From contig OX638350.1 in assembly GCA_951813325.1 (NCBI GenBank), positions 2,957,954 through 3,021,953 of the forward strand: a stretch of 64,000 nucleotides of DNA. Reading direction: 5' to 3'. Every line of letters begins with the position of its first letter. Position 1 is the first letter of the stretch. The notes beneath the pieces were generated by a model, which worked only from the letters and a program-made list of their open reading frames with translations, was not told the DNA's origin and made no database searches. Made by a program: the position numbers and the translations under genes. This DNA is from an uncultured Acidimicrobiales bacterium. GTDB lineage: Bacteria > Actinomycetota > Acidimicrobiia > Acidimicrobiales > Bin134. Positions 16,892-26,700 of the stretch are shown here, one piece after another.

Positions 16892-17362
16892 GCGATGACA
16901 ATAGGCAAGTTTTAGACGAGTTTCAAACTACATACATTAATCTCCCGATAGTTCTCTGAACAGACCGAATATTTCTCAATAGTGAAAGACTTTGACCAAA
17001 GAAGCTCAATAGCAGAAAATCTGCTGCGAAGGCCCGACAATGGAGCTATTTGCTGCAAAGGATCGCAATGGCATGCTCTATAGCGACATTGTGTCGCGAT
17101 TGCGAAGAAAGCTCGACTCGGAGCCCCGGGACCGGGGCTGTTCGGATCGTCCGGAACACCAGCCGTCCGGCGGCCGAGGTACCCGGGAGCTGGGTGTGCA
17201 CGACAGCGAGCTGCGCTGGTTGAGCGAACGGACCAACCCGGCGCTTCTGGGCGCCTGCGGCGTCCACGCCCGTCGAGTTTGAGATCCGCCACGCCACAGC
17301 AACAGCCCGAAGCCAAGCAATCTGACCGCACGAAACACAGGACCCACCGTCGCCGGCCCGGT
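16892..17362. other. Non-coding spacer upstream of the FN3 gene
   Basis: No convincing gene. The first 150 bases, directly upstream of the FN3 start, are A+T rich compared with their surroundings and should hold its promoter, but no clear -35/-10 pair stands out. The rest reads as degraded coding sequence without a recognisable product. Confidence 0.4.
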
Positions 17363-17453
17363 GCTCGGCGAGCCGCCAAGTGTAGGTGCGCCTCGACACC
17401 CCGATCAGGTCGGCGAACCTGGAGAGGCTCAAGCCGGCCCCTGCCCGGATCAC
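17363..17453 (-). pseudogene. Remnant of a transposase N-terminus
   Basis: About 30 codons read MIRAGAGLSLSRFADLIGVS then RRTYTWRLAEHRAG, a helix-turn-helix like the start of IS3-type ORFB/integrase-core transposases. The frame continues without catalytic motifs, so only a stub remains. It abuts the amidohydrolase fragment and suggests that a transposition event took part in assembling this debris region. Confidence 0.4.
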
Positions 17454-17477
17454 CTCGAGATCCCAGAAGGAGGGAGA

Positions 17478-17829
17478 TGCTCGGGGCGCCGTTCCTTCGG
17501 CCCTCGGAGGCCCTGGCCACCCGTGCGGTGGGCACCGACCGGGTCATGTGGGGCTCCGACTACCCCCACATCGAGGGATCGCACCCCCCACCCGCCCGCA
17601 CCTGCGGCCCACCTTCGCCAACCTCACCGAGCACGAGACCACCCAAATCCTCACCACCAACGCCGCCGAGGTATACGGATTCGACCTGGAGGCACTGGCC
17701 CCGCTGGCCGAGCAGCACTGCCCCACCAAAGCCGAGATGGCCGCCCCCATCGACTATGCCAAGATCCCCGAGCGGGCCAAAGGCCGCCCGGGCATGAACC
17801 CCCTCAACCAGATCCAGCCTGCAGCCTGA
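17478..17829 (+). pseudogene. Amidohydrolase 3' fragment (partial duplicate)
   Basis: Repeats the last third of the amidohydrolase at 11454-12743: LRPSEALATRAVGTDRVMWG, SDYPHIEGSH, then after a frameshift near 17590 LTEHETTQILTTNAAEVYGF and the same C-terminus ending NPLNQIQPAA. Small deletions in the C-rich stretch after EGSH cause the frameshift. It lacks the N-terminal two thirds and the first metal ligands and cannot be active. Confidence 0.85.
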
Positions 17830-17854
17830 ACCGGATCATATCTCCAGGGTCAAA

Positions 17855-17941
17855 GAGGCCAAGAGCTCCCGTGCGCGCTGGCTCGAGACGATGGGCCCGC
17901 CGCGGAGCCAGAAAGCATCCCCAGCGAGATTCACCTGAAGC
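17855..17941. repeat. 87-bp remnant shared with 13398-13484
   Basis: Gap-free match of about 74/87 bases to 13398-13484, same orientation. On the minus strand the better copy reads VNLAGDAFWLRGGPIVSSQR then ARELLASL; the 13398 copy keeps the same frame but ends in a stop. The parent gene is not recognised. Both copies lie downstream of an amidohydrolase 3' end and next to FN3 debris. Confidence 0.7.
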
Positions 17942-18099
17942 AGGACCGGAATTAGTCGAAACCACCTACTCGCCGTAAATCTTCTCGGAAGACAAGTGTG
18001 TCAGGGTGGTCAGCCCCCAACACCCGCCCCGTGTCTGGAAGCGGTGCCTCAGGCCCTGAGACCGCCTCCTTGTTTGGCAAAGAGGGCAGGCTAAGAAGT

Positions 18100-18142
18100 C
18101 GGGGTGGCGCTGAGGGCGGTTGTCCACGAGCCGGTGCCGGTG
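18100..18142 (-). pseudogene. 43-bp fragment of the FN3 repeat
   Basis: Exact match to the FN3 tandem units (for example at about 14691), covering GSWTTALSATP and part of the GT loop. It is joined directly to a truncated LLM oxidoreductase gene at 18143. The break lies inside the hexamer microsatellite, which may have been the recombination point. Confidence 0.75.
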
Positions 18143-18541
18143 ACAGAGCAACAGGGTGGCGGGTTTGGGCCACTACCACCGAGGTGCCCACCTCCACCCT
18201 CGAGGTGGCCGACCCGATCAGCGCGGCTGCGGTCATGGCATCGAGCTCGTCGGGGATCTGGGGAATCCACACCGACGCGAAGCCGTCGGCCTCGGCCTGG
18301 TGGGCCGCTTCGATCATGCGGGCTGCCTTGGTGGCATACCGGCGCCGCTCGGGCCCGACCATCAGTCCTAGTGGTGTGTCGTGGGTTTATCCGCGCGTGT
18401 CCTGCTAGGCATCGACGCCCCTCGCGGCGTTGCCCCTCCTTGCCGTACGCTGGAAGTATGGCTGCGTCGGTGCGCCTTGCGAGGAACGCCGCTGCCGTCG
18501 CAATCCACGGCGCTAAACCCACGACACACCACTAGGCGCAC
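18143..18541 (-). pseudogene. LLM-class oxidoreductase N-terminus, split by a MITE
   Basis: Removing the MITE and one CTAG restores GTG CGC CTA GGA CTG ATG GTC, reading VRLGLMVGPERRRYATKAAR and on to IPQIPDELDAMTAAALIGSA, SRVEVGTSVVVAQTRHPVAL, a typical N-terminus of F420-dependent luciferase-like oxidoreductases. A GGAG sits 5 bases before the reconstructed GTG (18541). The gene is cut again after about 75 codons by the FN3 fragment. So it was truncated at one end by recombination and interrupted at codon 3 by transposition. Confidence 0.8.
18372..18531. mobile_element. MITE copy 2 (160 bp) with CTAG target duplication
   Basis: Same 18-bp perfect terminal inverted repeats and 160-bp length as 7388-7547; about 154 of 160 bases identical. 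Flanked by CTAG on both sides (18368-18371 and 18532-18535). Deleting the element plus one CTAG rebuilds the start of an LLM oxidoreductase gene, so the insertion and its 4-bp duplication are directly readable. No transposase inside; mobilisation in trans by an element making CTAG/YTAR duplications (as IS5- or IS701-type elements do) is inferred. Confidence 0.9.
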
Positions 18542-18584
18542 AGAAACTCCTCGCAGCAAGTCGCTGTTTCCATAGCCAATCGAG

Positions 18585-18983
18585 TCAACCGTTCAGGTCG
18601 AAGAGGGGAATCTCCATGGCTCGGGCTACTGCGGTCATGCGCTGGTCATAGCTTGCCAGCGCGACCGCCTGGTTGTTGGCGATCAAGTAGGCGCACGAGG
18701 CCAGATGCAGGGCATCCAGGGTTCGCAACGAGTCGGATCCGAGAAATGGGTCAAGGGCGCGAGCCAGTACCAACTCGGTGAGATCCAGCAACGCCATCCT
18801 CCCAATGAGCAAGCGGACCGCCTCTGCGTGCGACTGTGCCAGTCCTCGTGAATTGATCGGCGTCCATACTTCGTATTCCAACAGCCTGCTGGAGACCAGC
18901 GTCTGCTCCCAGAGCGAATTTGGGGGACTGCGTTTTTCGCTGAGGAGATAGGCAAGTACGACCGAGGTGTCCAGATAGATCAC
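18585..18983 (-). CDS. PIN-domain toxin (VapC-like)
   Basis: 132 residues. MIYLDTSVVLAYLL gives the first acidic residue (D5), with E36 or E38 in LLEYEVW, D90 in LRTLDALHLA and D113 in ASYDQRM completing the Mg-binding PIN site. VapC toxins cut RNA, often tRNA. It overlaps the antitoxin gene by 4 bases (ATGA), the usual coupled order antitoxin then toxin. Confidence 0.88.
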   Translation of the reverse strand: MIYLDTSVVLAYLLSEKRSPPNSLWEQTLVSSRLLEYEVWTPINSRGLAQSHAEAVRLLIGRMALLDLTELVLARALDPFLGSDSLRTLDALHLASCAYLIANNQAVALASYDQRMTAVARAMEIPLFDLNG

Positions 18984-19273
18984 CGATCGCGCCGGTTTTC
19001 ATCCAGTTCAGCCATGACCTCGTCAAATGGCGCCACCGGGCTGGGTCTCGGCGGAGGCCCCGAAGCGGCCAGCGTCGGAGGTGTCAGTACCCCAGATCTC
19101 ACTGCGTCAGCTAGAAATGCGTCGGCGAGAATTGGACTCCTGGTCTCCCGGAGCGGGCCGAGTTCCGCTACCACTCGGTCTCGATCGGTCACCAGAATCG
19201 TCTCTCCTGACGCGGCAAGGCGGACGTATTCGCTCAACCGGCTGTTCAAAACCTTGATCCCAACCGCTTTCAC
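18980..19273 (-). CDS. Phd/YefM-type antitoxin of the PIN toxin
   Basis: 97 residues from GTG at 19273. IKVLNSRLSEYVRLAASGET and ILVTDRDRVVAELGP are the Phd/YefM DNA-binding fold; the acidic tail (PFDEVMAELDENRRDR) should wrap the toxin. It likely represses its own promoter. Upstream in-frame codons to 19564 are rejected because similarity begins at the GTG. Confidence 0.85.
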   Translation of the reverse strand: MKAVGIKVLNSRLSEYVRLAASGETILVTDRDRVVAELGPLRETRSPILADAFLADAVRSGVLTPPTLAASGPPPRPSPVAPFDEVMAELDENRRDR

Positions 19274-19438
19274 GGATTCAAAGTAGCAACTAATAGCTAC
19301 CAAAACAATAGTTTTCTGCGGCATGGGCCAGGTAGCATCCGAGAGGAATGCAGGGCGGGAGGCCCGGGTGAGCGAATCGGCCGATACGGCTGACAAATCT
19401 GCCAACCGGCCGCGCATCGCTCCGCTGGAGTTGTCGGA

Positions 19439-19636
19439 GTGGACGGCCGAGGCCATGGCCTGGCCGCCGAGCACCCTGGGAAACTGCCCGAGCTGGAGGC
19501 CGCCTGGCGGGCCGCGGCCGAGAAGTACCACTTGCTGCCCCTCGACGATGGCTATGCCGGGCACATGCCTGCCATATCACCACCGGCGTACCCGCCCCCC
19601 GCCCAAATCGCCCGGGAATCCCTCAACGCCGACTGA
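19439..19636 (+). pseudogene. Sulfatase C-terminal remnant
   Basis: The frame HGLAAEHPGKLPELEAAWRA then AAEKYHLLPLDDG resembles the C-terminal segment of arylsulfatases (...AEHPE...LE..WW.EA...GVLPLDD). No catalytic (C/S)xPxR sulfatase motif is present nearby. Short stub between the toxin-antitoxin operon and the SDR gene. Confidence 0.4.
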
Positions 19637-19709
19637 GCGTTCTCGATCCGTTGGGCGGGTCGCAGAAAAACTGCTAGACCACAGCCGACGGCCAAGCACA
19701 GGAGGCATC

Positions 19710-20615
19710 ATGAGCAGCGACACCCCATCCGAGCGTCTCGACGTCAACGGCATGGTGGCGGTGGTCACCGGCGGGGCCGGCGGCATCGGCAAGGGCATCG
19801 TGACCGCTCTGTTGCAGCGGGGTGCCACCGTGGTGATCGCCGACATCGAGGCCGACACCACCGAGGCCACTGTGACCGATCTGGCGGATCAGGGTTCGGT
19901 GTCGGGCTGGCCCACCGACGTGGCCGACGAGCACTCGGTGGCCGCGCTGGCCGACCACGTCTACGAGGCCCACGGCCGCTGCAACCTGCTCTTCAACAAC
20001 GCCGGAGTCACCTCGGGCGGGGGCGGCAAGCCCTGGGAGCAGGAGCCCAACGACTGGCGGTGGTGCTTCAGCGTCAACGTGTTCGGGGTGGCCATCTGCA
20101 CCACCGAGTTCGTGCCCCGCATGCTGGCCGGCGGCCTGCCCGGCCAGATCATCAACACCTCTTCGGGCGACGGCGGGTTCGCCCCGGTGCCCACCGCCTC
20201 GGTGTACGCCGCATCCAAGGCCGCGGTGAGCTGTTTCACCGAGACCGTGCACACCAACCTGATCCGGGAGGGCAGCGACCTGCGGACCTCGGTGCTCTAC
20301 CCGTCGGGCGGCATGCTGGACACCGGCCTGTTCACCGCCCAGCGCAACCGCCCGGCCCACTTGGCCCGGGTGGGCGAGGCAACCGGTCGGCGCAGCATGA
20401 CCTTCCAAGAGCTCAAGGAGATCATGACCAAGATCAGAGGCTACGAGCCCGAGGTGGCCAACCTGGTGGAGCACGGAAACTTCGTGGTCGACTGCGTGGA
20501 AGAGCGCCGATTCATCATCGGCCGCAACATCGAGGACACCGTCGCCCTCCTCCACCGCCGAGCCGAGGCCATCGGCCGCTACGAGGTGCCCGACTACCAC
20601 GACATGGGGCTTTAG
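19710..20615 (+). CDS. Short-chain dehydrogenase/reductase
   Basis: 301 residues. AGGAGG lies 5 bases before the ATG at 19710. NAD(P)-binding TGGAGGIGKG, NNAGVTSG, the catalytic Ser in INTSSGDGG and YAASKAA (Tyr-x-x-x-Lys) are all intact. Oxidoreductase of an alcohol/ketone substrate. Its last 72 bases (ALLHRRAEAIGRYEVPDYHD, MGL, stop) recur at 30721-30792, on the far side of the defence island that begins just downstream. Confidence 0.88.
   Translation: MSSDTPSERLDVNGMVAVVTGGAGGIGKGIVTALLQRGATVVIADIEADTTEATVTDLADQGSVSGWPTDVADEHSVAALADHVYEAHGRCNLLFNNAGVTSGGGGKPWEQEPNDWRWCFSVNVFGVAICTTEFVPRMLAGGLPGQIINTSSGDGGFAPVPTASVYAASKAAVSCFTETVHTNLIREGSDLRTSVLYPSGGMLDTGLFTAQRNRPAHLARVGEATGRRSMTFQELKEIMTKIRGYEPEVANLVEHGNFVVDCVEERRFIIGRNIEDTVALLHRRAEAIGRYEVPDYHDMGL
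20544..20615. repeat. Left copy of the 72-bp island-flanking direct repeat
   Basis: The 3' end of the SDR gene. 66 of 72 bases match 30721-30792 in the same orientation, with no similarity beyond 20544 on the left. It forms the left border of a roughly 10-kb segment carrying two defence-type gene sets. Confidence 0.8.
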
Positions 20616-20753
20616 AGCCTCAGGCGTGCTGCTCTTGCGAAAATCAGTTCAGCAGGCATGAAGAGGACCATCTATCCAGATGCTCAGGAACACCGATCTT
20701 CTGAATGACTACCATGCGCCTGCAACTGTGGGTTGAGTTTGTCAAGGGGGAGC

Positions 20754-21734
20754 ATGAGCGTCGCTAATGCCTATCAGGAGATGCAGGATCTGATATCGGC
20801 TCAGAAATTTGAATCGTTGTTCATCGACCGCCTGGGTTGGGACAGGCCTCGGCATCAGCAACTGTTGCCTGAGTCTGGGGCACAGATGGTTGCCCATCCC
20901 GTGGCTTCTAAGAAGGCTGTGGACGTGTGGCACGTCCCGTGTCCGACTATCCCGCAAGCCCCGGAGCGGCATCGCGTCATCCGGAGGCTGCGCCGGCTTC
21001 ACAGTCTGGAGATGCTGGTCATCTTCGACGGCGACGACGGAAAGATGCTCTGGTTCTGGCCGGAGCCGCGCCCTGCTGGAGACAGCTACAAGTCGGTGGG
21101 TCACTGGTGTGACCGCAGTGCCATCAAGAAGGAGATGCTGGACCGTTTGTCTGAGGCTGCGTTCACGCTGGAGGAAGAACCCAGCCTCACGGTGTCAGAT
21201 GTTCTTTCACGAGTGCGACGTTCGCTCGGCGTGGACCTCGTTGGCTTGGAGCAAGAGGTGGAGAGGTCCGTTCTAGACGCTGCTGCGCCTCTATCAGCCA
21301 GCAAAGACTGCTCGGAGAGGATCGGTCAGGTGCTGTCTCAAGAAGGCGGGGAACAGTCCAACCGGATGGCGGTGGCCATCATGTTCAATGCGGTGGTATT
21401 TCAACACCACATCGCCATGCTGCACCCAGACAAGGTGCAATCCCCAGATCACGTTCGCTCAACTGGAGCCCGAAGAGATCTGGTCTCTGCCGATTGGGAT
21501 GCGATCCTCGACATCAACTACTGGCCAATTTTTGGCATTGCCAGAAAGCTCCTGGATGCCATTGGCGATGACGAGATAGCCAACTCGGTCCTAAATGAGG
21601 TGTCGGACGCGCGTCCGACAGGGTCGCAACTCAAGCGACTCAGGGTCTTGTGGGAGAGCTATTCGGTAGACTCATCGTTGACCGGAAGTTCTTGGCCACC
21701 TACTACACGCGACCTCAATCGGCTTCCTTCTTAG
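20754..21734 (+). CDS. N-terminal part of an interrupted N6-adenine methylase
   Basis: The ATG at 20754, preceded by AGGGGGAGC, is preferred over the TTG at 20733. FESLFIDRLGWDRP, RHRVIRRLRRLHSLEMLVIF and LWFWPEP with a following EEEPSLTVSDVLSRVRRSL match the N-terminal module that usually precedes the methylase domain in a single large polypeptide (type ISP/Eco57I-like/DISARM-style enzymes). The frame loses sense near 21610-21640 and runs out at 21734, overlapping the methylase frame by 85 bases. Best read as the front half of one gene broken by a frameshift, though a sequencing error or a programmed shift is possible. Confidence 0.7.
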   Translation: MSVANAYQEMQDLISAQKFESLFIDRLGWDRPRHQQLLPESGAQMVAHPVASKKAVDVWHVPCPTIPQAPERHRVIRRLRRLHSLEMLVIFDGDDGKMLWFWPEPRPAGDSYKSVGHWCDRSAIKKEMLDRLSEAAFTLEEEPSLTVSDVLSRVRRSLGVDLVGLEQEVERSVLDAAAPLSASKDCSERIGQVLSQEGGEQSNRMAVAIMFNAVVFQHHIAMLHPDKVQSPDHVRSTGARRDLVSADWDAILDINYWPIFGIARKLLDAIGDDEIANSVLNEVSDARPTGSQLKRLRVLWESYSVDSSLTGSSWPPTTRDLNRLPS

Positions 21735-23761
21735 CAGAGATGGCCGTAGGTCGCCTCGAGGTGGATTGGGCTGACCCAACGGCAGTGACCTCCTTACGCG
21801 TTGCTGACTTGGCTTGCGGGACAGGAGCACTGCTTACGGCTGCGTATCGACGAATCGCCGCTCACCACGAGGATGCCGGAGGCGACCCGTCCAAGCTACA
21901 TAAGAAGATGATGGAAGACGTGTTGCACGGATGCGACATCATGCCCGCAGCTGTGCACTTGACGGCCGCCGTGCTCTCTGGAGAGCACCCCGATATCGAC
22001 TACACCAGCACAAAAACCTGGGTGATGCCTTTCGGTGTAGATGATTATGGCGCTGGGCAAGAGACGCGTATCGGATCCCTGGACTTGTTAGTCGGTGATC
22101 ACAGACGGGCACTATTTGGCGATGGTGCTTCTGCAATTGAGTCTACAGATGCTCTTTCATATAGTGAAGCCGTAGTCCCCGACGGCTTATTCGATTTGGT
22201 CATCATGAATCCGCCTTTCACACGACCGACCAATCACGAAAACAAGCGAGGACGACCCGAAAATGGAGCCATGCCACCTAATCCGGCATTCGCAGGGCTC
22301 GGAAATGACGACATCGCTCAACAGCTAATGGGCTATGCCCTTGACAAGGCCTACCGCTTAGGAGGCGTCCATACGGCAAGCCGCGCTGGAGATGGCAATG
22401 CTGGGCTGGCATCGAATTTCGTCGATTTGGCCCACCGCAAACTACGGTCCGGTGGAATCTTGGCCCTAATTGTACCGGTTACAGTGGTTTCAGGAGGCAG
22501 TTGGGATAAGACTCGGCGACTCTTGGCAAAGCACTACGAAGATATTGCTGTCGTCACTTTGGCATCTGTCGACAGTAGCACTTCTCGTGCATTTTCTAAT
22601 GACACAAATATGGCTGAAGCGGTGGTTGTAGCAACAAAGCGCAAGATACCTGTTGACCCCGATACGGGTCGTGCTCGGTATATCTGCCTTCGTCGCCGAC
22701 CAGCAACCAACCCTGATGGCGTCGACATGGCCCGCATCAACGTACCCGGTGGAGATTTCGACGCTCCTGGTGGGTCTTATTCTGGCTTTGCGGTACCTGG
22801 GTTATTCAATGAATTGGGTAGCGGCAATCCATCGGGTGTGCACAATCCCGAATTATGCGGCATAGCCGGAAATCTCCTTGAAGGCTTACTACGACTTCCG
22901 AGCGTTACTCAATTGATGAGACTTCCAATAATACCATTGCGAGAACTTGGCTGCCGGGGAACATACCACCTTGATATCAATAAGAAAGACCGCGGCCCGT
23001 TTGAAGTCATACCACCACCAAAAAAGTGGTGTAGAGAAACACCGTTGGAAGTCAAGTTGCAAGCTCGAGTAGCCCATTCTAAAGGGACTCATCCAACACT
23101 TTGGAGTCAGGACGCCTGGATGGAGTCCCGAATGATCGTCCAACCCTGCTCGACAGCTGTTGTTAGAGATGGCATGGAAGAGCACGCCCAAAAGATTTGG
23201 AACGGCTATATCAATAGGAACAACGAGCAAATTGCAGGTGCTACTCGACTCCACATAAACAATAACTTTCGATTAACATCTCAACCGCTCGGGGCCTGTA
23301 TGACCCCCGGCATCGCATTGGGCGGACAAGCTTGGCCTTCTTTTGCTCTTCATCGTTCCAATTTGGATGAATGCGAAAAATGGGAGAAGGCATTATGCGT
23401 TTGGCTCAACTCCACACTCGGTCTGGTAGGCCGATGGTGGGTTTCTTCGCGTCAACAAAACGGACGGGCAAGGCTTAGCGTCACCAGCATAGGCGGAATT
23501 CCAGTGCTTGACTTACGCACTCTGACTCAGGCGAGAATAGATGCAGCAGCTGCAATTTTCGACGAGTTTGAGAATCTGGAGCTTCTTCCAGCAAACGAGG
23601 CATTTGTTGACCGTCGACGCCATGACCTGGATTCCGCTCTAGTAAGGCGGGTACTACATTTGCCGGAATACGCTATTGGTGGGATTGCCCTCCTGCGCGA
23701 GATGTGGTGCCGCGAACCGTCAGTTCACGGGAAAAAGTCGACTCGCCCTGCTGGTTCCTGA
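21650..23761 (+). CDS. N6-adenine methylase domain (second part of interrupted gene)
   Basis: 703 residues from a GTG at 21650, which is probably not a real start: the frame continues upstream without a stop. GELFGRLIVDRKFLATYYTR opens the methylase part; motif I is VADLACGTGAL (52-61), motif IV is IMNPPF (185-190), followed by a C-terminal target-recognition-like region (RLSVTSIGGIPVLDL). It methylates adenine and should mark self DNA for the PLD-helicase encoded 31 bases downstream. Together with 20754-21734 it would give about 1000 residues. Confidence 0.85.
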   Translation: MGELFGRLIVDRKFLATYYTRPQSASFLAEMAVGRLEVDWADPTAVTSLRVADLACGTGALLTAAYRRIAAHHEDAGGDPSKLHKKMMEDVLHGCDIMPAAVHLTAAVLSGEHPDIDYTSTKTWVMPFGVDDYGAGQETRIGSLDLLVGDHRRALFGDGASAIESTDALSYSEAVVPDGLFDLVIMNPPFTRPTNHENKRGRPENGAMPPNPAFAGLGNDDIAQQLMGYALDKAYRLGGVHTASRAGDGNAGLASNFVDLAHRKLRSGGILALIVPVTVVSGGSWDKTRRLLAKHYEDIAVVTLASVDSSTSRAFSNDTNMAEAVVVATKRKIPVDPDTGRARYICLRRRPATNPDGVDMARINVPGGDFDAPGGSYSGFAVPGLFNELGSGNPSGVHNPELCGIAGNLLEGLLRLPSVTQLMRLPIIPLRELGCRGTYHLDINKKDRGPFEVIPPPKKWCRETPLEVKLQARVAHSKGTHPTLWSQDAWMESRMIVQPCSTAVVRDGMEEHAQKIWNGYINRNNEQIAGATRLHINNNFRLTSQPLGACMTPGIALGGQAWPSFALHRSNLDECEKWEKALCVWLNSTLGLVGRWWVSSRQQNGRARLSVTSIGGIPVLDLRTLTQARIDAAAAIFDEFENLELLPANEAFVDRRRHDLDSALVRRVLHLPEYAIGGIALLREMWCREPSVHGKKSTRPAGS

Positions 23762-23792
23762 TTAGGTCGCGCAATTGAGAAGGACCATTTGA

Positions 23793-26700
23793 GTGCCCAG
23801 GATTATCGACAACATCGAGGTCAATCTGGCCGATGATTTGCGCGCTGAGCTTGCCCGGGGCGCTGTGCGGTTGGATGCGGCCATTGGGTACTTCAACTTA
23901 CGGGGGTGGCGCGAGCTGGCTGACGCGATTGACAGCATGCCCCGCTCTGGCGATGCGCCCAAGGCGAGAATTCTGATCGGCATGGCCCGCAACCCGCACG
24001 AGGAGCTTCGCCAAGAGCTGACGGGGCATGGCGACAGCAGCCTTGACAATGCCACCCGCAACACCTTGAGGCAAAGGACTCGTGAGGTATTGCGCGAGCA
24101 GCTGACGATCGGCCTTCCCACCAGAGCTGACGAGATGGCGCTGAGACAGCTCAGAGCGCAGATGGACGGCGGCGATGTAGCCATCAGGCTGCACTTGGCC
24201 CATCGGCTCCACGCCAAGCTCTATATCTGCCATCGTGCCGATGACCGCTATCCGAGACTCGGCTATGTCGGCTCATCGAACCTTACGTTCGCCGGATTGG
24301 GCGGGCAGGGTGAGCTGAACGTTGACGTGCCTGACGCTGATGCTTCAAAGAAGCTCTCCGAGTGGTTTGAGGACCGCTGGCTGGACCCGTGCTCGGTGGA
24401 TGTGACCAGTGACCTACTTGAACTCTTGGACGAGTCTTGGGCCCGTCCTGACCTGCTGGATCCGTACCTCGTGTACTTGAAGATGGCCTATCACCTGTCA
24501 CAAGAGGCGCGTGACGGGCTGATCGCATACGGCCTGCCTGCTGACTTGCGGTCTGCGCTGTTGGAGCACCAGGCCATTGCAGCACAGTTCGCGGCCGGGG
24601 CATTGGACAGGCTCGGCGGTGTGATGATCGGAGATGTGGTCGGGCTCGGGAAGACTCTCGTGGCGATCGCGGTAGCCAGGCTGCGCCAGGATGCACATGG
24701 CGGCCGTGTTCTGGTGGTATGCCCAAAAAACCTAAAGCCCATGTGGGAGGGCTATTGCGACTCCTACGACCTTCGCTACGAAGTGGTCGAGCTGTCAATG
24801 GCGGTCAAGAGACTGTCGGAACTCAGGGGCCGGTACAGCACGGTTGTCGTCGACGAGTCGCACAACCTCCGGAATCGCCAGCGCAAGGACTACCAGGAGA
24901 TCAAGGGGTTCATTGAGGACAACGACTCCAAAGTGATGCTCTTGACTGCCACGCCCTACAACTTGGACTTCACGGATGTGGCCAACCAGCTGGCCCTGTT
25001 TGTGGACGAAGAGGCCTCACTGGGGGTCGCCCCGGAAGCATCAATCGCCGAAAACGGGATGCAGCAGCACATGCGCAGGCTCAGCTGCGGTCCCGACACA
25101 CTTGCGTCGTTCCGGCGCAGCGACTTCCCAGAAGACTGGGAAACGCTGATGGACCGCTACATGGTGCGCCGCACCCGCCGGTCCGTTGAACGAAGCTACG
25201 GCGTCGATGCCCTCCAGATCATTCTCCCCGACCGCACCTCCCAGACGCATTCGACAGACGTGTGCGAGATCTTCGTTAACGGCATGGATTCGACCGGATG
25301 GGATCAAATCACGGTCGAAGATGAGGGTGTGCGCGTACACGCTCAGGGTGGCGAGTCATTCCTAGCGGGGGCAAAAGCACAGATCAGACTCGCTGGTCAA
25401 GCATCCGGCATCTCCTCAGGTAGCCGGGTTGTCCCAAGGCGGTGTCTGAGAGTGGGCGACTCGTTGCATCTGATCCCGCACCGGCGGGCGGTCAGCGTGA
25501 CATATGAGCCTGGCCCTGATGCAGCCATCGCCTCTGATGAGACCCTGGACGACATCAACGCTTTGGATCTCCCGCGATATCAACTGGTCGAGTTCCTAGC
25601 AGAAGGCGTAGACAAACGGGATGACTTGAGCGCTGATGAATCAGAGGCGATCAGGTCTTGGAGAGACCAGCCCCAGCGCAACATCAACCTGATCGGTTTT
25701 GCTCGGACCCTGATCTACAAGCGGCTCGGGTCTTCCGGTCCTGCCTTCATCGAAACCCTGCGCCGGCACCGACTTCGAAACGACATCCTTCTATTCGCCA
25801 TCCAACACGGCTGGGACCTGCCGACCACGAGCGGCTCGATACCCGTCGAACCGTCCTCGGCTGATTTCGACGACGGAGGCAGCGACGAAGAACTGCCCCT
25901 TGAGGTAGACACCAGACTCACCGACGCCAGAGCCGCATACAACAAGCTGATCGAGAACGGCAGAGTAAGGCTGTTGCGCCCTTCCCTATTCGACGATCGA
26001 CTTGAACGAGCCCTGCGCTCAGACAACCTCATCATCGACGGCATCCTTGGCCGGATCGGCCGCTGGGAGCAGGAAAGAGACACCAAGATCGACGCCCTCG
26101 TCACACTGGCATGTGACGACCATGCGACTGAGAAGGTGGTTGTATTCACCGAATACGCCGACACCGCCAATTACATCGCCAAAGCACTTGCCGAACGCGG
26201 CATCGAAAAAGTGGAGGCAGTCACCGGCTCCAATGCCGACCCCACGCTTGCCGCACGCAGATTCTCGCCTAAATCAAACGCCTCGTTGGGCGGGATGCCT
26301 GACAGGGGTGAGGGTCCAATACGGGTACTGGTTTCCACCGACGTGCTCTCTGAAGGGCAGAACCTCCAAGACGCTCGAATCGTGGTCAACTATGACTTGC
26401 CCTGGGCAGTAGTACGGATGGTCCAGCGGGCTGGTCGCGTGGACCGCATCGGCCAGACCGCCGATGAAGTCCTTGTAGCCTCGATTCTGCCTCCCGGCGG
26501 CGTAGAAGAAGTGATCGGAAATCACCGGCGCATCCGCGAGCGCCTTGACGCCAACGCAGTGGTCTTCGGCGGCGGGGAACGATTCTTCGGCACCGAAGAC
26601 GAAGAGGCCGCCCTACGCGAAGCCATCTACAACGAAGACCCACCAGAAGAAGACAGCGGCGAAATAGACGTCGTGTCAATGGCCTACGAAATATGGCGCA

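Noticed and set aside
19323..19709. N-terminal extension of the SDR gene
   Set aside because: The SDR fold begins after the ATG at 19710, which has AGGAGG; the upstream frame is out of register with the sulfatase-like remnant and looks like noise.
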